A stretch of DNA of 64,000 bases from Streptomyces chartreusis NRRL 3882. Its GTDB lineage: Bacteria > Actinomycetota > Actinomycetes > Streptomycetales > Streptomycetaceae. The DNA is taken from assembly GCF_900236475.1 (NCBI RefSeq), contig NZ_LT963352.1, positions 4,728,501-4,792,500 of the forward strand, read 5' to 3'. This document shows, in pieces, positions 9,627 to 16,547 of this stretch. A program made the translations under genes and the position numbers. Positions within the stretch are counted from its first letter, which is position 1; the number at the start of each line of letters is the position of its first letter. Below the pieces are notes generated by a model. That model worked only from the letters and a program-made list of their open reading frames with translations. It was not told the DNA's origin and searched no databases.

Positions 9627-9685
9627 CTGATCGCGCTCGCGATCTGGCCACGCGGGTCGGACGACACCGAGAACTGACCCGGTTC

Positions 9686-10819
9686 CTACGGATCCCCGCT
9701 GACCACCTCGACGAGTCTCCACTGCCCCCGTACCTTCACCGCGGACAGCAGGATCCGCCAGCCGGTCCGGGCCTGGGCGGCGATCTCGGGGCGGACCGGG
9801 ACCGGGCCCACCACCGGGCAGTCGTCCTCGTCGTATCCGTCGTGGTCCTTGAACGTGAGGGACCTGCCGGCCACTTCCGCGATCGTCAGGTACTGGCAGT
9901 CGACGCTCTCCTCGACGCGGGAGCGGTCGGGCCAGGGCACGAGATCGTCGTCGCCGAACGCGTCGACGAACTCCTTGAGGCAGGCCCGCTCGTCCACGGT
10001 GATGTCGATGTCCTCCAGGCGGTCCCGGGCCGCGTCGGCGTCGACGTGGCCGTTCGCGACCAGCCAGTTCAGCAGGTCCGTCACCACGCGTTTCGCCGCC
10101 CGGAGTTCGTGGGGCGACGCGTGCTGCTTGTGGGGCAGGGTGCTGCTGAAGAAGGGGCCCAGCTCATCGACGATCTCGGCGGGCGCCATCTCGGTGAACG
10201 GCGTGTCGCCGTACCAGCCGATACTGAAACGCAGCGTCGAGATGACGTCGTCGGCGGCCTCGAACGCGTGCATGTCGTCCCACCGCTCGGCCAGGAACCG
10301 CGCCACCGCGACGGCCAGTGTGTTCCCCTCGCCCTGCGCTCCCGCCCTGACCGCCTCGCCTCGGTGCTGGTGAAAAGCCAGTTCGGCGGCCAGGTCGCAG
10401 GGCCCCTCGGCCGCCCACTCGTCGTACGCGTCGCCTTCGCCGTCCCCGTCGTACTCGCTGTCCTCGTCGTCCACGCCGGCCCAGGAGCCGGGCTCCGTCC
10501 ATTCGACGTGGTGCCGGGCGAGCAGCGGACGCAGCCTCTGCCACAGGTCCGGCTCGTCGGGCGGGCGGCGCTTGGCGCGCTTCTCGTGCAGGGCCTCGTC
10601 GGCCACGCAGATCCGTACCCGCGACGGGCGGGTCAGCGCCGTGAGCCCTTCCACGACGGCCGTCAACGCCATCCGGTGGGACGTCACGCCGGTGCCGTTG
10701 CCGCTGCCGCTCATCTCGCGCTGGTGAGCTCCGTACGTCAGGACCGCAGCCCACCCGCCGTATCCGTCCTCGCACTTCCCGGCCGCGTGCAGCACGACCT
10801 CCGCCGAGGCAAGACCCAT
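9686..10819 (-). CDS. RNase-H-like fold protein with a C-terminal unknown domain
   Basis: 377 residues from ATG 10819; the longer frame to 10870 only adds basic read-through. Residues 1-120 follow the RNase HI layout (strand, GYGGWAAVL, SHRMALTAVVEGLTAL helix, VRICV strand, a Leu/Trp helix, then HVEW). The catalytic acids are missing: the usual TDG is LHAAG and the RMEL Glu is an Ala in RMAL, so nuclease activity is unlikely. An acidic linker (DDEDSEYDGDGEGDAYDE) follows, then about 230 residues without a fold I recognise, ending with a LTFKDHDGYDEDDCPVVG stretch. The gene is flanked by the start of the metal-resistance block. Function unknown; a nucleic-acid-binding role is only inferred. 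Confidence 0.6.
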   Translation of the reverse strand: MGLASAEVVLHAAGKCEDGYGGWAAVLTYGAHQREMSGSGNGTGVTSHRMALTAVVEGLTALTRPSRVRICVADEALHEKRAKRRPPDEPDLWQRLRPLLARHHVEWTEPGSWAGVDDEDSEYDGDGEGDAYDEWAAEGPCDLAAELAFHQHRGEAVRAGAQGEGNTLAVAVARFLAERWDDMHAFEAADDVISTLRFSIGWYGDTPFTEMAPAEIVDELGPFFSSTLPHKQHASPHELRAAKRVVTDLLNWLVANGHVDADAARDRLEDIDITVDERACLKEFVDAFGDDDLVPWPDRSRVEESVDCQYLTIAEVAGRSLTFKDHDGYDEDDCPVVGPVPVRPEIAAQARTGWRILLSAVKVRGQWRLVEVVSGDP

Positions 10820-10907
10820 TCGCCCTCCCGAAGCGCGCCGAGACGACGCGATGATCTCACCGCGACGCATCCGGTGGAAGAAGGCGGGCTGGTCGATGAT
10901 CCACGGT

Positions 10908-10923
10908 TTCCTGAATTCAGGAA
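10908..10923. promoter_or_regulatory. Perfect 16-bp palindrome, probable operator of the CmtR-type regulator
   Basis: TTCCTGAATTCAGGAA is perfectly symmetric and ends 18 bases before the GTG start of the regulator, where the core promoter must lie. ArsR-family sensors bind such palindromes, with AT-rich centres, at their own promoters. The role is inferred from position and symmetry. Confidence 0.65.
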
Positions 10924-10941
10924 TCCATGTACTCTCGCGCT

Positions 10942-11277
10942 GTGCTGACTCTTGCCCCCGACATCGAAGTGCTGGCCCGCTTCGGCCGCGCGCTCGCGGA
11001 TCCGATCCGCTGCCGCATCCTGCTCGCGCTGCGCGAGGCCCCGGTCTACCCCGCCGATCTCGCCGACACCCTCGGCATCTCGCGCACCCGGCTCTCCAAC
11101 CACCTCGCGTGCCTGCGCGACTGCGGACTGGTCGTCACCGTGCCCGACGGCCGCCGTACCCGCTACGAACTGGCCGACGAGCGTCTCGGTCACGCGCTGG
11201 ACGACCTGCGTGCGGCCGTGGTCGCCGTCGAGACCGACCGCACCTGTGCGGAGGCCGGCGACAAGGGCTGCTGCTGA
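10942..11277 (+). CDS. ArsR-family Cd(II)/Pb(II) sensor, CmtR-like
   Basis: 111 residues from GTG 10942. This start gives cysteines at 57, 61 and 102, the same numbers as the metal ligands of Mycobacterium CmtR, and the first residues (LARFGRALADPIRCRIL) align with it; the ATG at 10927 would shift them by five. The winged helix runs DLADTLGISRTRLSNHLACLRDCGL, with Cys57 and Cys61 in the recognition helix. The tail adds a Cys pair at 110-111. No Shine-Dalgarno is seen, so the mRNA may be leaderless. It overlaps the CDF transporter gene by one base, fitting a metal-derepressed sensor-exporter operon. Confidence 0.82.
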   Translation: MLTLAPDIEVLARFGRALADPIRCRILLALREAPVYPADLADTLGISRTRLSNHLACLRDCGLVVTVPDGRRTRYELADERLGHALDDLRAAVVAVETDRTCAEAGDKGCC

Positions 11278-11996
11278 TGACCGCGACATCCCTCGGGCCT
11301 TCCCCGGCCCGCCGGGACGTGCTCGCCCGTCGGATACGTCTGCTGGTCACGGCGACGATCACCTACAACGTCATCGAGGCGGTCGTCGCCATCACCGCCG
11401 GCACTCTCGCCTCCTCGACCGCCCTGATCGGCTTCGGCCTGGACTCGGCCATCGAGGTCTCCTCCGCCGCCGCGGTGGCCTGGCAGTTCTCCGCCCGCGA
11501 GCACGCCGTGCGCGAGGCCCGGGAGAAGACGGTCCTGCGGATCATCGCGGTGTCGTTCTTCGCGCTCGCCGCCTACGTCACCGTCGACGCCGTCCGCGCG
11601 CTGACCGGGGCCGGGGCGGGGGAGGCGGAGCGTTCCCTTCCCGGCATCGTGCTCGCCGCCCTCTCCCTCGCGGTCATGCCGTTCCTGTCAGCGGCCCAAC
11701 GCCACGCGGGCCGTGAACTCGGCTCCGCCAGCGCGGTCGCCGACTCCAAGCAGACGCTGCTGTGCACGTACCTCTCAGCAGTGCTCCTGGTCGGCCTGGT
11801 GCTCAACGCCACCCAGGGGTGGTCGTGGGCCGACCCCATCGCCGCCCTCGTCATCGCGGCCATCGCCCTCAAGGAGGGCCGCGACGCCTGGCAGGGCAAG
11901 GGCTGCTGCGCGCCGTCGGTTCCCGCCGCGCCGGTCATCGGTGCTGACGCGGACGGTGTGTGCGGCTGTCGCCCGGGCTGCGACTGCTGCAACTGA
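11277..11996 (+). CDS. Cation diffusion facilitator (CDF) family heavy-metal exporter with Cys-rich tail
   Basis: 239 residues from the ATG that overlaps the regulator stop (TGATG). Five to six membrane helices are visible; TM2 carries FGLDSAIEVSSA, matching the Asp-rich metal site of CDF proteins, and a later ASAVADSKQT holds the second site. The long cytoplasmic C-terminal domain of typical CDFs is missing and is replaced by a short tail rich in cysteine (KGCCAPSV and CGCRPGCDCCN), resembling a metallothionein-like metal trap. By context it exports Cd, Pb or Zn under control of the CmtR-like repressor. Metal specificity is inferred from the partner sensor. Confidence 0.82.
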   Translation: MTATSLGPSPARRDVLARRIRLLVTATITYNVIEAVVAITAGTLASSTALIGFGLDSAIEVSSAAAVAWQFSAREHAVREAREKTVLRIIAVSFFALAAYVTVDAVRALTGAGAGEAERSLPGIVLAALSLAVMPFLSAAQRHAGRELGSASAVADSKQTLLCTYLSAVLLVGLVLNATQGWSWADPIAALVIAAIALKEGRDAWQGKGCCAPSVPAAPVIGADADGVCGCRPGCDCCN

Positions 11997-12010
11997 CCGT
12001 CCGCAGACGC

Positions 12011-12451
12011 TCAGAGGCCACCGGGTCCGACCGAGGCCGGCTCGCTGCAGCAGGTGCTGTCCTGCTGCCTGGCCGGCGAGTCGGCGTCGGCCTTGACGAC
12101 GTACACCTCCCAGGGTTCCTGGCCGGGGCCGTGGACCCAGACCTTGTCCTGGACGGCGTAGCAACAGGTCGTGTCGTTCTCCACGTCGGTGGTCAGGCCC
12201 GCCTCGCCCAGGCGGGCGGTGGCGGCGTGCACCGCCTCGGTCGTCTCGACCTCGACGCCGAGGTGGTCCATGCGGGTCGTCTCTCCTGCGGTGCCCTCGA
12301 TGAGAACGAGCTTCAGCGGCGGCTCGGCGATGGCGAAGTTCGCGTAGCCGTCGCGGAGTTTGGCGGGCTCCGCACCGAAGAGCTTCGTGTAGAAGGCCAC
12401 GGATTCGGCGAGGTCGGGGACACGGAGGGCGAGCTGGACACGGGACGTCAT
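12011..12451 (-). CDS. ArsI/CadI family metalloenzyme (vicinal-oxygen-chelate fold)
   Basis: 146 residues. The protein starts with a RVQLALRVPDL strand, has GYANFAIAEPPLKLVLIE, an MDHLGVEVE strand, and the vicinal pair Cys96-Cys97 in TTCCYAVQDKVWV, followed by PWEVYVV. This matches ArsI, a dioxygenase-like C-As lyase that demethylates trivalent organoarsenicals, and the closely related cadmium-induced CadI. The vicinal cysteines bind the As(III) compound. An extra TCC pair sits near the C-terminus. It lies 29 bases after the flavoprotein gene on the same strand, so both should be induced from the arsR1 intergenic region. Confidence 0.88.
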   Translation of the reverse strand: MTSRVQLALRVPDLAESVAFYTKLFGAEPAKLRDGYANFAIAEPPLKLVLIEGTAGETTRMDHLGVEVETTEAVHAATARLGEAGLTTDVENDTTCCYAVQDKVWVHGPGQEPWEVYVVKADADSPARQQDSTCCSEPASVGPGGL

Positions 12452-12480
12452 GGCGGAACCTCCTGGAGTGGGCGGGGAGT

Positions 12481-13860
12481 TCAGCAGCCGCTGGAGGCGG
12501 TGGCCGGCGTGCCGGTGCCGGTCTGCGCGGTGACCGGAGTGGCGCAGCAGCCTCCGTTCTCAGCCGGGGCGGTGCCGGGCTCGTCGAACAGGCCGGCCCC
12601 GCCGCACACGCCGGTCTGAGGCAGGGTCAGCTCGACCCGCTCGGCGGCCGCACGGTCTCCGGCGATCGCGGCGGTGACGGAGCGGACCTGCTCGTAGCCG
12701 GTCATCGCGAGGAATGTGGGCGCGCGGCCGTAGGACTTCATGCCGACCAGGTAGACGCCCTGCTCCGGGTGGGAGAGCTCGTTCACGCCGTGCGGGTGGA
12801 CGGTGCCGCAGGAGTGGACGTCGGGGTCGATGAGCGGGGCCAGGGCGGTGGGCGCCTGGAGGCGGTCGTCCAGGCCGAGGCGGAGCTCGGAGAGGAAGGA
12901 CAGGTCCGGACGGAGACCGGTCAGGACGATCAGCTCGTCGACCGGGTCCAGGCGGCGCCCGTCCTCGGCGACCAGGACCGCCCTGGCACCGTCCCGCTCG
13001 ACGGCCTGCGTACGGAACCCGGTGACCGCGCTCGCGCGGCCTTCGTCCACCGCGGCCTTGGCGCGCAGGCCGAGGGCGCCGCGCGCGGGCAGCTGGTCGG
13101 CCTCGCCGCCGCCGAACGTCGAGCCGGTGATGCCGCGGCGCAGGATCCACACCGCGTGCGTGCCCGGCTCCTCCTTCGCGAGGTCGGCGAGGACGGCGAG
13201 GGCCGTGAAGGCGGAGGCGCCGGAGCCGACCACGGCGGTGCGCCGACCCGCGTACCGGGCGCGGACGGCGGGGTCGCCCAGGTCGGGGATGCGGTAGGAG
13301 ATGCGTCCGGCGGTGGCCTTCTCGCCGAGGGCGGGCAGACCGTCGGCGCCCAGCGGGCCGGGGAGGGACCACGTGCCCGAGGCGTCGATGACCGCGCGGG
13401 CGCTGATCCGTTCCTCGCGGCCGTCGGCCGACAGGATGTGCACGGCGAAGGGCTGCTCGTCGCGGCCGGAGCCGACGACGCGGTCGCGTCCGGCGCGGGC
13501 GACGCCGGTGACGGTGGCGCCGTAGCGGACCTTGTCGCCGAGGACGTCGGCGAGGGGCTGGAGGTACTGCTTCGCCCAGTCACCGCCGGTGGGATACGCG
13601 GCGCCGTCGGGGCGGACCCAGCCGGTCGGGGCGAGGAGCTTCTCGGCGGCGGGGTCGGTGATTTCTGCCCAGCGGGAGAACAGCCGCACGTGTGACCACT
13701 CCCGTACGGCGGTGCCGGCCGACGGCCCGGCTTCCAGGACCAGGGGTTCGACACCGCGCTCGACGAGGCGGGCGGCGGCGGCCAGGCCGACCGGGCCGGC
13801 GCCGATGACCACGACGGGCGGCTCGTCGGTGGTGGGCACGTTCTTGATGGACACGGCCAC
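12481..13860 (-). CDS. FAD/NAD(P)-binding flavoprotein monooxygenase, ArsO-like
   Basis: 459 residues from GTG 13860, placed 4 bases after AAGGGGAG; the upstream in-frame residues are read-through across the operator region. GAGPVGLAAAARLVERG is the FAD dinucleotide-binding motif, GSGASAFTALAVLADL the second Rossmann motif, and ATGYEQ-like GYEQVRSVTAAIAG ends the flavin domain. Such flavoproteins recur in actinobacterial ars operons as ArsO, whose exact reaction is not settled. The C-terminus carries GGAGLF, GGCCATP and a final Cys, adding free thiols not required by the flavin fold. It is divergently transcribed from arsR1 across two 32-bp operator-like repeats. Confidence 0.75.
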   Translation of the reverse strand: MAVSIKNVPTTDEPPVVVIGAGPVGLAAAARLVERGVEPLVLEAGPSAGTAVREWSHVRLFSRWAEITDPAAEKLLAPTGWVRPDGAAYPTGGDWAKQYLQPLADVLGDKVRYGATVTGVARAGRDRVVGSGRDEQPFAVHILSADGREERISARAVIDASGTWSLPGPLGADGLPALGEKATAGRISYRIPDLGDPAVRARYAGRRTAVVGSGASAFTALAVLADLAKEEPGTHAVWILRRGITGSTFGGGEADQLPARGALGLRAKAAVDEGRASAVTGFRTQAVERDGARAVLVAEDGRRLDPVDELIVLTGLRPDLSFLSELRLGLDDRLQAPTALAPLIDPDVHSCGTVHPHGVNELSHPEQGVYLVGMKSYGRAPTFLAMTGYEQVRSVTAAIAGDRAAAERVELTLPQTGVCGGAGLFDEPGTAPAENGGCCATPVTAQTGTGTPATASSGC

Positions 13861-13917
13861 GAGACTCCCCTTGCTTCGACGTTCGTCGATGACCTGTGGA
13901 GCCAGCATGACACCTGC

Positions 13918-13949
13918 TTCGACAAGCGTCAACATAGACGTTCATCGAA
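13918..13949. promoter_or_regulatory. Operator-like 32-bp repeat, copy A (flavoprotein side)
   Basis: The element begins TTCGAC, contains GTCAACATAGA in its centre and ends TCGAA. It is a direct copy of the element at 13984-14015, with the same length and core. It lies upstream of the flavoprotein GTG at 13860. It is probably bound by ArsR1. Confidence 0.7.
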
Positions 13950-13983
13950 ATCGAAGCCTCTTGGTTCCTCCTTCTTCGCTTGG

Positions 13984-14015
13984 TTCGACGTGTGTCAACA
14001 TAGATGCATGTCGAA
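13984..14015. promoter_or_regulatory. Operator-like 32-bp repeat, copy B, overlapping the arsR1 start codon
   Basis: The element begins TTCGAC, has the same GTCAACATAGA core as copy A and ends GTCGAA, giving an imperfect inverted repeat. Its last bases run over the ATG of arsR1 at 14008, so binding would block either the promoter or the start of a leaderless transcript. Autoregulation by ArsR1 is inferred. Confidence 0.72.
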
Positions 14016-14385
14016 TACGAAGGTGCTGCCGCTGCTGGAACCCGAAGGTGCCGAGGCTGTGGCGCCGTGCTGCCCGCCGCTCACCGAGCGCCCGTTCACC
14101 GCCGAGGAGGCCGAGACGGCCGCCCGGATGTTCAAGGCCCTGGGTGATCCGGTGCGGCTGCGGCTGTTCTCGGCGGTGGCCTCGCACGAGGGCGGCGAGG
14201 CGTGCGTGTGCGACATCTCCGACGTCGGCGTCTCCCAGCCGACCGTCTCCCACCACCTGAAGAAGCTCAAGGAGGCGGGGCTGCTCACCTCCGAGCGGCG
14301 CGGCACCTGGGTCTACTACCGGGTCGAGCCGTCCGTGCTGGCCGCGATGGGCAAGCTGCTGACCATCGCGCCGGCCGCAGTCTGA
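14008..14385 (+). CDS. arsR: ArsR-family As(III)-responsive repressor (copy 1)
   Basis: 126 residues from ATG 14008 (MSNTKVLPLL); the upstream in-frame GTG falls inside the operator. The winged helix contains EACVCDISDVGVSQPTVSHHL, with Cys66 and Cys68 in the CVC metal-sensing motif of classical ArsR proteins in helix 3. An N-terminal Cys21-Cys22 pair is additional. No Shine-Dalgarno precedes the ATG, so a leaderless message is likely. It should repress itself and the divergent flavoprotein-arsI operon until arsenite binds. It differs clearly from the second ArsR in this block, which places its cysteines elsewhere. Confidence 0.85.
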   Translation: MSNTKVLPLLEPEGAEAVAPCCPPLTERPFTAEEAETAARMFKALGDPVRLRLFSAVASHEGGEACVCDISDVGVSQPTVSHHLKKLKEAGLLTSERRGTWVYYRVEPSVLAAMGKLLTIAPAAV

Positions 14386-14419
14386 CTGCCGGCCGCAGTC
14401 CGACCCGCGAGTCGAATCT

Positions 14420-15418
14420 TCAGCGGGTGGCGAGGAACTCCAGCGTGTCGATCACGCGGTTCGAGAAGCCCCACTCGTTGTCGTACCAGGCGACGACCTT
14501 CACGTGGCGGCCGTCGACACGGGTGAGGGCGGAGTCGAAGATCGACGAGGCCGGGTTGCCGGTGATGTCGGAGGAGACGAGCGGATCCTCGGAGTACTCG
14601 AGGATGCCGGCGAGCCGTCCCTCTGCCGCGTTCCGGTAGGCCGCCAGCACGTCGTCGCGCGTCACGTCGCGGGCGACGGTCGTGTTGAGTTCGACGATCG
14701 AGCCCACCGGCACCGGTACGCGGATCGAGTCGCCCGACAGCTTGCCGTCGAGGTTCGGCAGCACCAGGCCGATCGCCTTGGCGGCGCCGGTCGTGGTCGG
14801 CACGATGTTGACCCCGGCGGCACGGGCACGGCGGGCGTCGCGGTGCGGACCGTCCTGAAGGTTCTGCTCCTGCGTGTAGGCGTGCACCGTCGTCATGAAG
14901 CCGTGCTCGATACCGGCGAGTTCGTCGAGCACCCAGGCCAGCGGAGCGAGCGCGTTGGTCGTGCAGGAGGCGTTCGAGACGATCGTGTGCAGGTCCGGGT
15001 CGTAGGCCTCGGTGTTGACCCCGAACGCGAGCGTGACGTCGGCGCCGTCCGACGGCGCGCTGACGAGCACCTTCTTCGCGCCCGCGTCGAGGTGCGCGCG
15101 GGCGGCCTCGGCCGAGGTGAAACGGCCCGTCGCCTCCAGGACGACATCGACGCCGAGGTCGGCCCACGGCAGTTGCGCCGGTTCGCGCTCGGCCAGCACC
15201 GTGATCCGACGGCCGTCGACGACGAGGACGTCCCCGTCGACGGTCACCGGACGCCCGAGCCGGCCGGCGGTGCTGTCGTAGGCGAGCAGCCGGGCGAGCG
15301 TGGCGGGCTCGGTGAGGTCGTTGACGGCGACGATCTCCAGGGCGCTGTCGCGTTCCAGCAGGGCGCGCAGCACATTGCGTCCGATGCGGCCGAATCCGTT
15401 GATGGCGATGCGAGTCAT
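14420..15418 (-). CDS. gap: Glyceraldehyde-3-phosphate dehydrogenase, type I
   Basis: 332 residues, the full family length. INGFGRIGRN binds NAD; SNASCTTNALAPL holds the catalytic Cys; TVHAYTQEQN carries the general-base His; and AVKAIGLVLP-type and WYDNEWGFSNR motifs are intact. The enzyme oxidises glyceraldehyde-3-phosphate to 1,3-bisphosphoglycerate in glycolysis. Here it sits inside an arsenic block; some arsenic operons use a GAPDH to make 1-arseno-3-phosphoglycerate for ArsJ efflux, but no ArsJ-type transporter is seen in the window. It is preceded by an AraC/GlxA-type gene and four direct repeats, the arrangement known for GapR-controlled gap in Streptomyces aureofaciens. Confidence 0.93.
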   Translation of the reverse strand: MTRIAINGFGRIGRNVLRALLERDSALEIVAVNDLTEPATLARLLAYDSTAGRLGRPVTVDGDVLVVDGRRITVLAEREPAQLPWADLGVDVVLEATGRFTSAEAARAHLDAGAKKVLVSAPSDGADVTLAFGVNTEAYDPDLHTIVSNASCTTNALAPLAWVLDELAGIEHGFMTTVHAYTQEQNLQDGPHRDARRARAAGVNIVPTTTGAAKAIGLVLPNLDGKLSGDSIRVPVPVGSIVELNTTVARDVTRDDVLAAYRNAAEGRLAGILEYSEDPLVSSDITGNPASSIFDSALTRVDGRHVKVVAWYDNEWGFSNRVIDTLEFLATR

Positions 15419-15489
15419 GAGTGATGTCCCTTCCCTTCACCACCAGGCTCGCGCGCGGCTCACGCCGCGGACAGTGGCGCGATCGCCAC

Positions 15490-15576
15490 GGTTCAAAAGG
15501 ATCCCGCCAAGGGGTTCACGAAAACCCCGCCAGGGGGTCAAGGGACCCCGCCAGGAGGTTCAAGGGGATCCCGCCA
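15490..15576. repeat. Four direct repeats (20-23 bp) upstream of gap
   Basis: Units run 15490-15509, 15510-15532, 15533-15553 and 15554-15576. Each contains a GGTTCAAGGGG-like half followed by a CCCCGCCA end (on the minus strand TGGCGGG...TTGAACC). They fill the space between the regulator's stop and the gap start, so they are probable activator binding sites for the AraC-type protein encoded next door. Confidence 0.75.
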
Positions 15577-15581
15577 CGGTG

Positions 15582-16538
15582 CTACTCGCCCCGGGTGAAA
15601 GTTCGCCGGTACTCGCTCGGGGTGGTGCCGAGGACGCGCTGGAAGTGCAGGCGCAGGTTCGCGCCGGTACCGAGACCGACGTCCGCGGCGATCTGCTCGA
15701 CACTCCGCTTCGACCGCTCGAGCAGTTCGCGGGCCAGGTCGATGCGGGCGCGCAGCACCCACTGCATCGGCGTGTAGCCGGTCTCCTCGACGAAGCGCCG
15801 GGAGAACGTACGCGGCGACACCCCGGCCTGCCGCGCCAGTACGTCGAGGGTGAGGGGCTCGCCGAGGTGGCGCAGCGCCCACTCGCGGGTGGCGCCGAAG
15901 CGCTCGCCGAGCGGCTCGGGGACGCTGCGCGGCACGTACTGGGCCTGGCCGCCGCTGCGGTAGGGGGCCGCGACCAGACGGCGGGCCGCGTGGTTGGACG
16001 CGGCCACCCCGTGGTCGGCGCGCAGGATGTGCAGGCACAGGTCGATGCCGGAGGCGGCGCCGGCCGAGGTGAGCAGGCTGCCCTCGTCGACGAACAGCAC
16101 GTTCTCGTCGACCTGGACGAGCGGATGCCTGGCCATGAGGGCTCGTGTGTAGTGCCAGTGCGTCGTGGCGCGCCTGCCGTCGAGCAGGCCTGTGGCGGCG
16201 AGCGCGAAGGCGCCCGTCGAGATGGCGGCGAGCCGCGCACCCCGGTCGTGCGCCGCGATCAGTGCGTCGAGGACGGCCTGCGGCGGGTCGTCGCGGTCCG
16301 GGAACCGGTAGCCGGGGACGAAGACGATGTCGGCCCACGCAAGGGCGTCGAGGCCGTGGGCGACGTAGTACGCGAGGCCGTCGCCGCCGGTCACGACACC
16401 GGGTGTCGCCCCGCACACCCGCACCTCGTACGGCATGCTCGCGCGGGTCGTGAAGACCTGCGCGGGAATTCCGACATCGAGCGGCTTCGCACCCTTGAGC
16501 ACCAGGACGGCGACGCGATGCAGGCGGGAGGCTGGCAC
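15582..16538 (-). CDS. GlxA/AraC-family transcriptional regulator, GapR-like
   Basis: 318 residues. An N-terminal DJ-1/PfpI-type amidotransferase-like domain spans about 5-180; its nucleophile-elbow position reads AISTGAF, with Ser in place of the Cys of active enzymes, so it is probably a ligand sensor. The C-terminal AraC domain, about 210-310, has two helix-turn-helix units (LDVLARQAGVSPRTFSRRF and EQIAADVGLGTGANLRLHF). It lies directly upstream of gap on the same strand with the four repeats between them. From the established GapR-gap pair in S. aureofaciens I infer that it activates gap. It could instead respond to arsenic stress given its neighbours. Confidence 0.82.
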   Translation of the reverse strand: MPASRLHRVAVLVLKGAKPLDVGIPAQVFTTRASMPYEVRVCGATPGVVTGGDGLAYYVAHGLDALAWADIVFVPGYRFPDRDDPPQAVLDALIAAHDRGARLAAISTGAFALAATGLLDGRRATTHWHYTRALMARHPLVQVDENVLFVDEGSLLTSAGAASGIDLCLHILRADHGVAASNHAARRLVAAPYRSGGQAQYVPRSVPEPLGERFGATREWALRHLGEPLTLDVLARQAGVSPRTFSRRFVEETGYTPMQWVLRARIDLARELLERSKRSVEQIAADVGLGTGANLRLHFQRVLGTTPSEYRRTFTRGE

Positions 16539-16547
16539 AGGAAGAGG

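Noticed and set aside
14420..15418. gap as part of a gapdh-arsJ arsenate detoxification pair
   Set aside because: No ArsJ-type transporter is present in the window, and the AraC-type neighbour with repeats points to GapR-type control instead.
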